Assembly: GCF_001570545.1 (NCBI RefSeq)
Contig: NZ_BBXD01000009.1
Span: 558,001 to 622,000 of the forward strand
DNA: 64,000 bases
Source: Herbidospora mongoliensis
GTDB taxonomy: Bacteria; Actinomycetota; Actinomycetes; Streptosporangiales; Streptosporangiaceae
Direction of reading: 5' to 3'
Of the stretch, positions 16,084 to 24,075 are shown one piece after another; the stretch's first letter is position 1; each line of letters begins with the position of its first letter. The position numbers were made by a program, and so were the translations under genes. Below the pieces are notes generated by a model. That model was not told the DNA's origin and ran no database searches. It saw only the letters and a list, made by a program, of their open reading frames with translations.

Positions 16084-17097
16084 TCAGAGCCGCCGCGCTT
16101 TGAGCGACAGATGCAGCAGCAGCCGATCCTGGCCCTCCGACAGATCCTTGCCGGTGAGCTGGGCGGCCTTGCCGAGGCGGTAATAGAGCGTCTGGCGGTG
16201 GATGCCCAGCGCCGCCGCCGTCTGCTGGACGTGACCCGCCCTGTCCAGATAGGTCTCCAGCGTGAGCGCCAGGTCTTCGGGAAGGGCGGCCGACTCCCCC
16301 GCCAGCTCGGCCAGCTCGTGATGGGGCAGCCTGATCAGGTAGCGGTAGACGCCCAGCTCCGACCAGTGGGCGACGGGTTCCCCGGTCTTCTCGGCCACGC
16401 GCAGCGCGTTCAGCGCCTCCCGCCAGCTCTCCCACGCGTCTTCCGGGTCCTGGCGGGGATCGCCGGTGCCGACCGGGACGCCGTACATGGCATGCAGGCG
16501 GGTGGCCGCCTCACGGGCGCGGACCGGTGGGGCCAGAAACGCGGGATGCGTGCCCGCCTGGCCGGTCAGGACATCGCGCGGGAGCGACCAGGAGATCGGC
16601 AGCTCGGCCGGGCCCGCCGCGACGGCCAGGGCGACCAGCGGCCCCTCGATTCCCCTCGCCGCCTCTGCGCGGGCCTGCGGGTTCGGGGAGAACAGGTCGT
16701 CAAGAGGTGCCCGGCGGATCTGGGCTTCGTGGGCCAGCGCGGCGGCGAGCCTGGCGAACGACGGCCGGGCCTCGTCGAGCAGCGCGTCGGGCAGTGCGCC
16801 GCTGTCCAGGAGCCACAGGTAGCCGTAGGTGACGCCTTTGTGTCGCAGGGGAACGCAGACGCGGGCGAGGAAGCCGGGGGCCTGCGGAATTCGTACCGGA
16901 TGATCTGCGGTGGCGATCCCGTAGGCCTCGAAGTGGGCCTTGGTCGCGGGGGTCGCGCGGCGGCGCAGGATGGATTCCTGGCGGACCTCGTCCACCACAC
17001 CGCTCTGGACACCGTAGGCGACCAGCTCGAACGCGCGGTCTTCCACGGTCACGGAGGCGTCGAGCAGGCGGGCGATCTCGTCGACCAGGTCTTGCAT
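16084..17097 (-). CDS. PucR-family transcriptional regulator (PutR-like, proline utilisation)
   Basis: About 337 residues from ATG 17097 (an in-frame ATG at 17115 is possible). The N-terminal half starts 'MQDLVDEIARLLDASVTVED' and is a GAF-like sensory domain. The C-terminal end is the PucR helix-turn-helix: 'LALTLETYLDRAGHVQQTAAALGIHRQTLYYRLGKAAQLTG' (about 285-325). It is divergent from the proline dehydrogenase/P5C dehydrogenase genes. In Streptomyces a PucR-type protein (PutR) beside the put genes activates them in response to proline, so the same role is inferred here. No ribosome-binding site precedes either start. Confidence 0.8.
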   Translation of the reverse strand: MQDLVDEIARLLDASVTVEDRAFELVAYGVQSGVVDEVRQESILRRRATPATKAHFEAYGIATADHPVRIPQAPGFLARVCVPLRHKGVTYGYLWLLDSGALPDALLDEARPSFARLAAALAHEAQIRRAPLDDLFSPNPQARAEAARGIEGPLVALAVAAGPAELPISWSLPRDVLTGQAGTHPAFLAPPVRAREAATRLHAMYGVPVGTGDPRQDPEDAWESWREALNALRVAEKTGEPVAHWSELGVYRYLIRLPHHELAELAGESAALPEDLALTLETYLDRAGHVQQTAAALGIHRQTLYYRLGKAAQLTGKDLSEGQDRLLLHLSLKARRL

Positions 17098-17180
17098 GGG
17101 AACATTATTGTGCATTTGTCTGAAGAGACTTGGCCGGATGTCCGTGGAAGGGTACTTTCCGGGCGAATTACGCTGTGTGC

Positions 17181-18092
17181 ATGCTCGGTTCCACGCTCCT
17201 CGCCGTGTCGAGGAATCCGCTCGCGCGCAAAGCCGTCACGGCCCTGCCGCCCACCCGGCGCGTCGTCGACCGGTTCGTCGCCGGGGAGGACACCGCCGCC
17301 GCGGTGGCCGTCACCCGGCAGCTCGCCCGATCGGGGCTCATGGTCACGATCGACCATCTGGGCGAGGAGGTCCGCGACACCTCCGCGGCCGTCACGACCG
17401 CGAAGGCCTATGTGGAGCTGCTCGACGCGCTCGCCCCCCTGGGCATGGGCCACCGGGCGGAGGTGTCGGTCAAGCTGTCGGCCGTCGGGCAGGCGCTCGA
17501 CGACTCGATGGCCCTGGAACACGCCCGCGAGATCTGCGAGGCCGCACGGGCCGCCGGGGCCACGGTCACCCTCGACATGGAAGACCACACGACGGTCGAC
17601 TCGACGCTGGGCATCCTGCGCGACCTGCGGGCCGACTTCCCCGACGTCGGGGTGGCGATCCAGGCCTACCTGTTCCGGAGCGAGGCCGACTGCCACGACC
17701 TGCGCGATTCGCGGGTCAGGCTGGTGAAGGGGGCCTACCGGGAGCCGGGGTCGGTGGCGTACCAGAAGAAGACCGACGTCGACCTGGCCTATGTGCGCTG
17801 CCTGAAGGTCCTGATGGCAGGCACGGGACACCCCATGGTGGCCACCCACGACGACCGGCTGATCTCCATCGCCGAGTTGCTCGCCGACCGGCACGACCGG
17901 CCCCGCGACACCTACGAGTACCAGATGTTGTACGGCATCCGTACCGACAAGCAGCAGGCGCTCGCCAACTCGGGCGCCCTCGTCCGCGTGTACGTGCCCT
18001 ACGGCGACGACTGGTACGGCTACTTCATGCGCCGCCTGGCCGAACGACCGGCCAACGTGGCCTTCTTCCTGCGTTCCCTTGGGGGTAAGTGA
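17181..18092 (+). CDS. Proline dehydrogenase
   Basis: 303 residues, the length of monofunctional bacterial PRODH. It is an FAD-dependent TIM-barrel enzyme oxidising proline to 1-pyrroline-5-carboxylate. Visible family motifs are 'VTIDHLGEEV' (~56-65), 'VKLSAVGQALDD', 'TLDMEDHTTVDSTL', 'IQAYLFRSEAD', 'RLVKGAYREP' (~185) and the C-terminal 'YGDDWYGYFMRRLAERPAN', which contributes the substrate-binding Arg pair. The ATG has TACGCT six bases upstream (17169-17174) and no Shine-Dalgarno, suggesting a leaderless mRNA. The stop overlaps the next start by one base (TGATG). Confidence 0.9.
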   Translation: MLGSTLLAVSRNPLARKAVTALPPTRRVVDRFVAGEDTAAAVAVTRQLARSGLMVTIDHLGEEVRDTSAAVTTAKAYVELLDALAPLGMGHRAEVSVKLSAVGQALDDSMALEHAREICEAARAAGATVTLDMEDHTTVDSTLGILRDLRADFPDVGVAIQAYLFRSEADCHDLRDSRVRLVKGAYREPGSVAYQKKTDVDLAYVRCLKVLMAGTGHPMVATHDDRLISIAELLADRHDRPRDTYEYQMLYGIRTDKQQALANSGALVRVYVPYGDDWYGYFMRRLAERPANVAFFLRSLGGK

Positions 18093-19744
18093 TGGACGCC
18101 GTCTCCACGGTCCCGGCTCCGGTCAACGAGCCTGTCCGGTCCTTCGGACCCGGCAGCGCCGATCGCGCCATGCTGGAGGGGCGGCTGAAGGAACTGGCCG
18201 CCACGAGCATCGACCTTCCCATGACGATCGGCGGCGAACGCCGCATGGGCGGCGGTTCGCCGATCCCGGTGGTCCAGCCGCACAACCACGCCTCGGTTCT
18301 CGGTACGACCCACGACGCCACCCCCGCCGACGTCCAGTCGGCCATCTCGGCCGCCCTGGGCGCGGCCCACGCGTGGCGATCGCTTTCGTTCGACGAGCGC
18401 GCCGCCATCTTCCTGCGCGCGGCCGAGCTGCTGGCCGGTCCGTGGCGGGCCACCCTGAACGCGGCCACCATCCTCGGCCAGTCGAAGTCGGCGCAGCAGG
18501 CCGAGATCGACGCCGCCTGCGAGCTGATCGACTTCCTGCGGTTCAACGTGTCGTTCGCCCGGCAGCTCCTCACCGAGCAGCCGATCTCCTCGCCCGGCGT
18601 GTGGAACCGGATGGAGTATCGGCCGCTTGAGGGCTTCGTCCTGGCCATCACGCCGTTCAACTTCACCGCCATCGCCGCGAACCTGCCCGCCTCGGTGGCG
18701 CTGATGGGCAACGTGGTGGTCTGGAAGCCGTCCCCCACCCAGCAGTTCTCCGCGCACTTCACCATGGCGCTGCTGGAGGAGGCCGGCCTGCCGCCGGGCG
18801 TGATCAACCTGGTGACCGGCAACGGCTCGGCCGTCTCCGAGGTCGCGATGACCCACCCGGCCCTGGCCGGGATCCACTTCACCGGCTCGACCCCGACCTT
18901 CCAGCACCTGTGGTCGACCGTGGGCGCCAACATCGCGCGCTACCACGCCTACCCCCGGCTGGTCGGCGAGACCGGCGGCAAGGACTTCGTCCTGGCCCAT
19001 CCCTCGGCCGACCCGGCGGCGCTGACGACCGCGCTGATCAGGGGCGCCTTCGAATACCAGGGCCAGAAGTGCTCGGCGGCGTCGCGCGCCTACGTCCCGC
19101 GCGCGATGTGGAACCTGATGAAGGACGACTTCATCTCCCTGGCCGAGTCGCTGACCGTGGGCGACGTGGCGGGCGACCTGTCGACGTTCATGGGCGCCGT
19201 CATCGACGACCGCGCCTTCGCCAAGCACAAGGCGGCCATCGACCGGGCGCGGAGCGCGAACAACGTCTCGGTCCTGACGGGCTCCTACGACGACTCCGTC
19301 GGCTACTTCGTGAAGCCGACCGTGCTGGAGTGCGCCGACCCGACCGACGAGATCTTCACGACCGAATACTTCGGCCCGATCCTCTCGGTCCACGTCTACG
19401 ACGACTTCGACGCGACCCTGACCCAGCTGGAGTCCGCGACCCCCTACGCCCTGACCGGCGCGCTCATCGCCCGCGACCGCTACGCCATCGCGTCGGCGTC
19501 GGAGAAGCTGCGCTACGCCGCCGGCAACTTCTACGTCAACGACAAGCCGACCGGCGCCGTGGTCGGCCAGCAGCCGTTCGGCGGCGCCAGGGCGTCGGGC
19601 ACCAACGACAAGGCGGGCTCGATCCTCAACCTGATCCGCTGGGTCAACGCCCGCACCATCAAGGAGACCTTCGTGCCCCCGGTCGTCCTACCGCCGTACC
19701 GCGGCGACATCCCGCAGAGCGGCTGGCAGCAGCCGGAGTTCTGA
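18092..19744 (+). CDS. 1-Pyrroline-5-carboxylate dehydrogenase
   Basis: About 550 residues, an aldehyde dehydrogenase superfamily member that converts P5C (glutamate semialdehyde) to glutamate with NAD. Family signatures are 'ITPFNFTAIAANLPASVALMGNVVVWKPSP' (~190-219), the NAD-loop 'IHFTGSTPTFQ', the catalytic Glu in 'LVGETGGKDF', and the catalytic Cys in 'FEYQGQKCSAASRAYV'. 'FTTEYFGPILSVHVYDD' follows. The ATG at 18092 overlaps the PRODH stop codon and is preceded by GGGGG. It forms a two-gene proline catabolic operon with the upstream gene. The end of the gene runs to within 10 bases of the next promoter. Confidence 0.92.
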   Translation: MDAVSTVPAPVNEPVRSFGPGSADRAMLEGRLKELAATSIDLPMTIGGERRMGGGSPIPVVQPHNHASVLGTTHDATPADVQSAISAALGAAHAWRSLSFDERAAIFLRAAELLAGPWRATLNAATILGQSKSAQQAEIDAACELIDFLRFNVSFARQLLTEQPISSPGVWNRMEYRPLEGFVLAITPFNFTAIAANLPASVALMGNVVVWKPSPTQQFSAHFTMALLEEAGLPPGVINLVTGNGSAVSEVAMTHPALAGIHFTGSTPTFQHLWSTVGANIARYHAYPRLVGETGGKDFVLAHPSADPAALTTALIRGAFEYQGQKCSAASRAYVPRAMWNLMKDDFISLAESLTVGDVAGDLSTFMGAVIDDRAFAKHKAAIDRARSANNVSVLTGSYDDSVGYFVKPTVLECADPTDEIFTTEYFGPILSVHVYDDFDATLTQLESATPYALTGALIARDRYAIASASEKLRYAAGNFYVNDKPTGAVVGQQPFGGARASGTNDKAGSILNLIRWVNARTIKETFVPPVVLPPYRGDIPQSGWQQPEF

Positions 19745-19746
19745 CC

Positions 19747-19789
19747 TTGGCATTTGCGTAAGGCGCAAGTTATCTTGCGTCTTATGCAA
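19747..19789 (+). promoter_or_regulatory. Leaderless promoter with two phased 15-bp operators for the HTH-MNT gene
   Basis: TTGGCA (19747-19752), an 18-base spacer, and TATCTT (19771-19776) form a good promoter, with the ATG at 19784 seven bases after the -10. Two 15-bp inverted repeats overlay it: TTGCGTAAGGCGCAA (19754-19768, perfect 5-base arms) and TTGCGTCTTATGCAA (19775-19789, 4-base arms). Their starts are 21 bases apart, two turns of the helix. This looks like cooperative autorepression by the encoded helix-turn-helix protein; the binding is inferred. Confidence 0.6.
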
Positions 19790-20371
19790 CAACCACCGCC
19801 CATGCTGCTCCCCCTGCTGCGTTCCCCGCTGCAAGGGGAGTTGCTGGCGTGGCTCTTCCTCCATCCGGAAGACGAATATCCCCAGATGGACCTGGCTCAC
19901 CTGTTCGGGGTGTCGGCCGCGGGGGTGAGCAGAGAGGTCGACCGGCTGTCCGAGGCCGGGCTGGTCCATCACCGGCGAGTGGGCAACCTCCGACTGGTCC
20001 GCGCCGCCACGGACACGGCGCTGTCCCGACCCCTCACGGAACTCCTCGCCCTTACCTACGGCCCCATCGCGGTCCTGCCCGAAATGCTGAGCGGCCTGTC
20101 CGGCGTGGAAGAGGCCTATGTCTACGGCTCCTGGGCGGCCCGCTACCGGGGCGAACCGGGCCCGGTCCCCCACGACATCGACGTCCTGGTGATCGGCGAC
20201 GCCGACATCGACGACCTCGACGACGTCGCCCAGAACGCCAGGCGACGCCTCGGACGAGAGGTTAGTATTCGCCGAGTCACGCGCCGTGACTGGGAATCCC
20301 CCGATGGGCACCCATTGCTGGAATCCGTCCGGTCACGACCCCTCGTGAAGTTGAAGATCGGAGCAGTATGA
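19784..20371 (+). CDS. Helix-turn-helix/MNT nucleotidyltransferase fusion (antitoxin-like)
   Basis: 195 residues. Residues ~8-85 form a winged helix ('QMDLAHLFGVSAAGVSREVDRLSEAGLV' is the recognition region). Residues ~95-150 are a minimal nucleotidyltransferase: 'VYGSWAARYRGEPG' (the GSxxxR motif) followed by 'HDIDVLVIGD' (DxD metal ligands). MNT proteins paired with HEPN RNases act as antitoxins by nucleotidylating the HEPN toxin. The next gene overlaps by four bases and is a shortened HEPN-like reading frame. The ATG at 19784 is chosen because the promoter makes it leaderless; TTG at 19754 lies inside the operator. Confidence 0.8.
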   Translation: MQQPPPMLLPLLRSPLQGELLAWLFLHPEDEYPQMDLAHLFGVSAAGVSREVDRLSEAGLVHHRRVGNLRLVRAATDTALSRPLTELLALTYGPIAVLPEMLSGLSGVEEAYVYGSWAARYRGEPGPVPHDIDVLVIGDADIDDLDDVAQNARRRLGREVSIRRVTRRDWESPDGHPLLESVRSRPLVKLKIGAV

Positions 20372-20568
20372 GGTGGGAGCAGGGCCGCCAGGCGATCGAG
20401 GGCATGATCGGCCGTGGCGAACTCGGCAAAGTTCCGGCGAGCCGCTCCCAGGCCGAGGAAATGATCGATCAGGCCCGGAAGCACGTGGCCGCCGCTCAGC
20501 TCACTGCCCAAGGTGAATCGATCATTGACCTCTCGGTCAAGGTGATCGATCAGATGCAACCCTTCTAG
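20368..20568 (+). pseudogene. Truncated HEPN-domain protein (partner of the MNT gene)
   Basis: 66 residues. The first ~45 ('MRWEQGRQAIEGMIGRGEL', 'EEMIDQARKHVAAA') match the opening helices of HEPN proteins that follow HTH-MNT genes in actinobacteria. The part that should carry the Rx4-6H active site is missing. The C-terminal ~22 residues look unrelated, and the DNA there contains near-duplicate blocks (CAAGGTGAATCGATCA at 20509 and CAAGGTGATCGATCA at 20538), as left by a deletion or slippage. No continuation is found in other frames. The ATGA overlap with the MNT stop shows the original operon arrangement. It is probably inactive as an RNase. Confidence 0.5.
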
Positions 20569-20609
20569 CGCCATTTTGCTCAGGCCCCGGTTCGCGGTTG
20601 ACTACGGGG

Positions 20610-21455
20610 GTGATCAGGTACGGAGCCGTCGAAGCCGGCGGAACGAAATGGGTGTGCGCGCTCGCCGACACCGACGGGAAGATCGTGGCCACCGAGGTGG
20701 TCCCGACGACGACCCCCGACGAGACCATCCCGGCCGCCGTCGACTTCTTCCGGCGGCATCCCGCCCCGGTGGCGGTCGGGGTCGCCACGTTCGGGCCGGT
20801 CGATCTGGCGACCGGGCACATCATGGCGACGCCCAAGCCGGGCTGGTCGGGGACCGATGTGGTGACGCCCTTCCGCGAGGGGCTCGGGGTGCCGGTCGGG
20901 CTCGACACCGACGTCAACGGGGCGGCGATCGGCGAACTGCGCTACGGGGCGGGGCGGGGGCTGCACACCCTCGCCTACATGACGGTCGGGACCGGCATCG
21001 GGGTCGGGGTCATCGTCGACGGGCGGCCCCTCCATGGGCGGACCCATCCCGAGGCGGGGCACATGCTGGTCCCCCACGACACCGAGCGTGACCCGTTCGC
21101 AGGGATGTGTCCCTTCCACGGCGACTGTCTCGAAGGGCTGGCCTCGGGGTCGTCGATGCGGCAGCGCTGGGGGCGGCCGGCGCAGGATCTCGAGGACGGC
21201 GAGCCGTGGGAGCTGGAGGCCGACTATCTGGCGAAGGCCGTACACAACCTGGCTTCGACCCTCTCCCCCCAGGCCGTGATCATCGGCGGCGGGGTCGGCG
21301 GGCGGCCGGGGCTGCTCGACCTGGTCCGGGCCCGCGCGGCCGGGCTGGCCGGGGGCTACGCGCTCGACACGCTCATCTTCGCGCCGGGGCTGGGCAACCT
21401 GTCGGGCGTGACGGGGGCGGCCGAGCTGGCCCGCATGGCGCTCGACGCTACCTGA
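20610..21455 (+). CDS. ROK-family sugar kinase (fructokinase-like)
   Basis: About 281 residues. The N-terminal ATP phosphate-binding loop is 'YGAVEAGGTKWVCAL'. The ROK signature follows: 'LDTDVNGAAIGELRYGAGRGL', 'YMTVGTGIGVGVIVDG' and the zinc-binding region 'HPEAGHMLVP...CPFHGDCLEGLASGSSM'. These features, and the short length, resemble fructokinases of the ScrK/GmuE type, so D-fructose phosphorylation is the best guess; other hexoses are possible. The GTG at 20610 fits the family start; a TTG at 20598 is also in frame. It stands alone on the plus strand, convergent with the ATPase gene. Confidence 0.82.
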   Translation: MIRYGAVEAGGTKWVCALADTDGKIVATEVVPTTTPDETIPAAVDFFRRHPAPVAVGVATFGPVDLATGHIMATPKPGWSGTDVVTPFREGLGVPVGLDTDVNGAAIGELRYGAGRGLHTLAYMTVGTGIGVGVIVDGRPLHGRTHPEAGHMLVPHDTERDPFAGMCPFHGDCLEGLASGSSMRQRWGRPAQDLEDGEPWELEADYLAKAVHNLASTLSPQAVIIGGGVGGRPGLLDLVRARAAGLAGGYALDTLIFAPGLGNLSGVTGAAELARMALDAT

Positions 21456-21520
21456 GGATCGGATTGCCGCCGGAAAGGACCTTCGACAGGGCCGATCGGC
21501 CGTAACCACCGGCTGGAACC

Positions 21521-22972
21521 CTAGGCGTACAGGTCCCCGGGTCCGATCAACTCGACCTCGCCCAGCCTTTCTGCGGCCCGCAGTCCTTCGGTGAACCCCT
21601 CGCCGGAGAAGCAGACCAGGCGGGTGGCCGAGGTGTCGTACCGGTCTCCTGCCTGGACGAGCCCGAGAATGCGCCGCAGCCGCGCCAGGTGGCCCTCCCC
21701 CATCACCTCGCCCCACTTGGCCTCGCCGATCGCCAGCAGCTCCCGGCCGGGGCCGACGGCCACGACGTCGAGCTCATGGGTGGTGCGGCCGGAGGTGTCG
21801 TTGACGGTGCCTGCGGTCACCTGAACGGGCCAGGTCCCGAAGCGGTCTTCGGCGAAGTGCAGGGTCCACTCCCGGCAGACCCGTTCGAAGTGGGGGCCCA
21901 TCACCTGGGCGGCGAACCGCTCGCGGCTGGCCGCCCAGATGCGCTCCGTGGCCGCTCCCCGCATCAACTGGGGCCAGTAGGGCCGCATGATCGCGTGGTA
22001 GAAGACGAGCAGCGGTTCGTTGATCCGGAAGTCGGTGCGGTTGCCGCGGAACGCGTCGGCCTCGCGGGTGATCAGCCCGGCGTCCTCCAGCACGGTCAGC
22101 GGGTGGGACAGCTCGTTCGACTTCCGTCCGACGTGGCTCGCGATGCCGCCCCGGCCGCTGTTGCCCTCGGCGATGGCCCGCAGCACCGAGTGGTAGAGCG
22201 CGCCGTCGCGCAGGTCGGGCTCCTCGGCCAGCAGATATCTGGCTTCCAGGAACATCGGGCTGCCCGGGGACAGGATCGCCCGGATCACCCAGTCGTCGAA
22301 GTCGGCCCGGTCGCGCGGGGTGTCATACCGGATCATCTCGGTACGGTAGGCGGGCGTCCCTCCCACGACCGCGTGCACCAGAAGCGCCAGCCGGGGGTCG
22401 TCGATCCCCCAGAAGCGGGCGGCCAGCCGGAAGTCGAGCGTGGCCACCGGCAGATCGAGCGAGGCCCGGCCGCGCAGCGGCGCGTTCCCCGACAGCAGGC
22501 CGCCCATGAACGACATGGCCGACCCGCACAGCAGCAATCGGGTCCGCGACTCGACCCGTTCGGCCCGGCGGGGGGCGTACGCCGCCTGGATCATCGACGG
22601 CAGCGCCGCGTTGGCCCTGGCCAGGTAGGGGAACTCGTCGATCACGACCGGGATCGGCCGACCGCGCCCGGCCCGCAGCAGCACGTCGAACACGGCCGGC
22701 CAGCTCTGCGGGGTGAACGGCACGATGGGGTCGAGGAACTCCGTCAGCGCTGCGCCGATCACGGCCAGCGACTCGGTGTCGGTGGCCTCCTGGGCGGAGA
22801 AGTAGAACCCGCCGAGTTCCTGACAGAGCGATTCGAGCAGGAAGCTCTTGCCCTGGCGGCGCCGCCCGGACACGACGCCGAGCGTCGCCGACGGCTGGTC
22901 GTCGGTGGCGAACCGGGTGAGGGCGGCCCACTCACGATCCCGGTCGAACATGCCCTCCGGCTTGGGCACCAC
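21521..22972 (-). CDS. Archaeal-type AAA ATPase with DUF234/PD-(D/E)XK-like C-terminus
   Basis: 483 residues. Walker A is 'GVVSGRRRQGKSFLLESL' (~32-49) and Walker B 'IPVVIDEFPYLAR' (~105-117), with sensor 'LLLCGSAMSFM'. A winged-helix segment follows near 285-330. The C-terminal ~120 residues carry 'THELDVVAVG' and 'AIGEAKWG', the Asp...Glu-x-Lys pattern of restriction-nuclease-like folds. The GTG at 22972 has GGAGG five bases upstream. The biological role of this family is not established; nucleic-acid processing or mobile-element functions have been suggested. A perfect 13-base-arm inverted repeat lies 18 bases upstream. Confidence 0.8.
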   Translation of the reverse strand: MVPKPEGMFDRDREWAALTRFATDDQPSATLGVVSGRRRQGKSFLLESLCQELGGFYFSAQEATDTESLAVIGAALTEFLDPIVPFTPQSWPAVFDVLLRAGRGRPIPVVIDEFPYLARANAALPSMIQAAYAPRRAERVESRTRLLLCGSAMSFMGGLLSGNAPLRGRASLDLPVATLDFRLAARFWGIDDPRLALLVHAVVGGTPAYRTEMIRYDTPRDRADFDDWVIRAILSPGSPMFLEARYLLAEEPDLRDGALYHSVLRAIAEGNSGRGGIASHVGRKSNELSHPLTVLEDAGLITREADAFRGNRTDFRINEPLLVFYHAIMRPYWPQLMRGAATERIWAASRERFAAQVMGPHFERVCREWTLHFAEDRFGTWPVQVTAGTVNDTSGRTTHELDVVAVGPGRELLAIGEAKWGEVMGEGHLARLRRILGLVQAGDRYDTSATRLVCFSGEGFTEGLRAAERLGEVELIGPGDLYA

Positions 22973-22989
22973 GACGACCTCCGAGGCGG

Positions 22990-23020
22990 GAGAAGTACAG
23001 TTCTGATAACTGTACTTCTC
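22990..23020. promoter_or_regulatory. Perfect inverted repeat between YihY stop and ATPase start
   Basis: Arms GAGAAGTACAGTT (22990-23002) and AACTGTACTTCTC (23008-23020) with a 5-base spacer are perfectly complementary. The repeat is AT-rich relative to the surrounding DNA. It touches the YihY stop codon and ends 18 bases before the ATPase GTG. It could be an operator or a U-less terminator. Confidence 0.65.
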
Positions 23021-24055
23021 TCAGCGTCTTCTGACTCGTGCGATCAGTGCTTGGGCCGCCGCCAGGGCGGCCATACCGACCGCGCCGACCAGCGGTTCGC
23101 GTTCCTCTTCCTTCGTCGGGCCGGGGTCGGGCATGGCAGGGTCGGTGTGGTGGGTGCGGGAGGCTTCGAGCTGGGCGGCCACGGCCAGGCCGACGAACAG
23201 GGCGATCGAGGTCAGGAACGACCAGAGCAGCAGCGCTATCGCGGCCGTCAGCGGGCCGTAGGTCTCGCCGAAGCTGCCGTTGAGGCCCGTGTAGACCGAC
23301 AGGCCCAGGGTGAAGATCGTCCACAGCACCAGCGTCACCAGGGCGCCGAAGGCCAGCCACGTGTGTCCGGGCTGGCGACGTCTGGGGGACGCGCGGAAGA
23401 TGACCGAGGTCGCCACCAGGGCCAGCAGGAAGCCCAGCGGCCAGCGCACCAGGTCGAAGGAGAAGCGCAGGCCGGGGCCCCAGTCGTACACCTCCGCGAG
23501 GGCGTGTTTCAGCGCCCCGCCGCCGACCATCGTGACGAATCCGGCCACCATGAACGTTCCGGCGGTCGTCGCCAGGATCAGGCCGCGCAGGTATTTGCGG
23601 TGGAAGGGGCGGTCGCGTTCGATGCCGTAGATGCGGTTGGCGCCGCGTTCCACCTGGGCCATCGTGCTGACCAGGGAGAAAACGGCTGTGATCAGGCCCA
23701 GCCACAGGGCGACCGCGTCGGAGCGTGAGCCGCCGTCGAGGATGTCGCGGACGGCCGCGACGCCCTCGCCCGGGGTCAGCGAGCTCAGCGTGAGGGCGAG
23801 GACCTGGCCGAGCTTCTCGGTGTGGACCACCGAGCTGAGCCCGACCAGGGCGATCGCGCCGGGGATGACCGACAGGCACATCTGGAACGCCAGGGCCCGC
23901 GAGTGGCTCATGCCGTCGCCGTAGCGGAAGCGGATGAACGAGTCGCGGGCGAGCCGCCACGCGCCGTAGGCGCGCAGGGCGGCCCAGGCGTCGTCGGCGG
24001 ACAGATCGTCGCCGGTCATCGACTGGGTCTGGGGGACGAGGGTCGCTGAGCCCAC
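23021..24055 (-). CDS. YihY/BrkB-family inner membrane protein
   Basis: 344 residues with about six membrane helices. Recognisable family stretches are 'DGMSHSRALAFQMCLSVIPGAIALVGLSSVV' (~50-80), 'WLGLITAVFSLVSTMAQVERGANRIYGIERDRPF' (~120-153), and later hydrophobic helices to 'LWSFLTSIALFVGLAVAAQLEASR'. YihY/BrkB proteins are widespread integral membrane proteins, formerly confused with RNase BN, and their substrate is unknown. A charged tail follows ('PGPTKEEEREPLVG') with a final hydrophobic helix. It runs on the minus strand ahead of the ATPase gene. Confidence 0.85.
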   Translation of the reverse strand: MGSATLVPQTQSMTGDDLSADDAWAALRAYGAWRLARDSFIRFRYGDGMSHSRALAFQMCLSVIPGAIALVGLSSVVHTEKLGQVLALTLSSLTPGEGVAAVRDILDGGSRSDAVALWLGLITAVFSLVSTMAQVERGANRIYGIERDRPFHRKYLRGLILATTAGTFMVAGFVTMVGGGALKHALAEVYDWGPGLRFSFDLVRWPLGFLLALVATSVIFRASPRRRQPGHTWLAFGALVTLVLWTIFTLGLSVYTGLNGSFGETYGPLTAAIALLLWSFLTSIALFVGLAVAAQLEASRTHHTDPAMPDPGPTKEEEREPLVGAVGMAALAAAQALIARVRRR

Positions 24056-24075
24056 GCCGCCAAGTTAGCCCAAAG

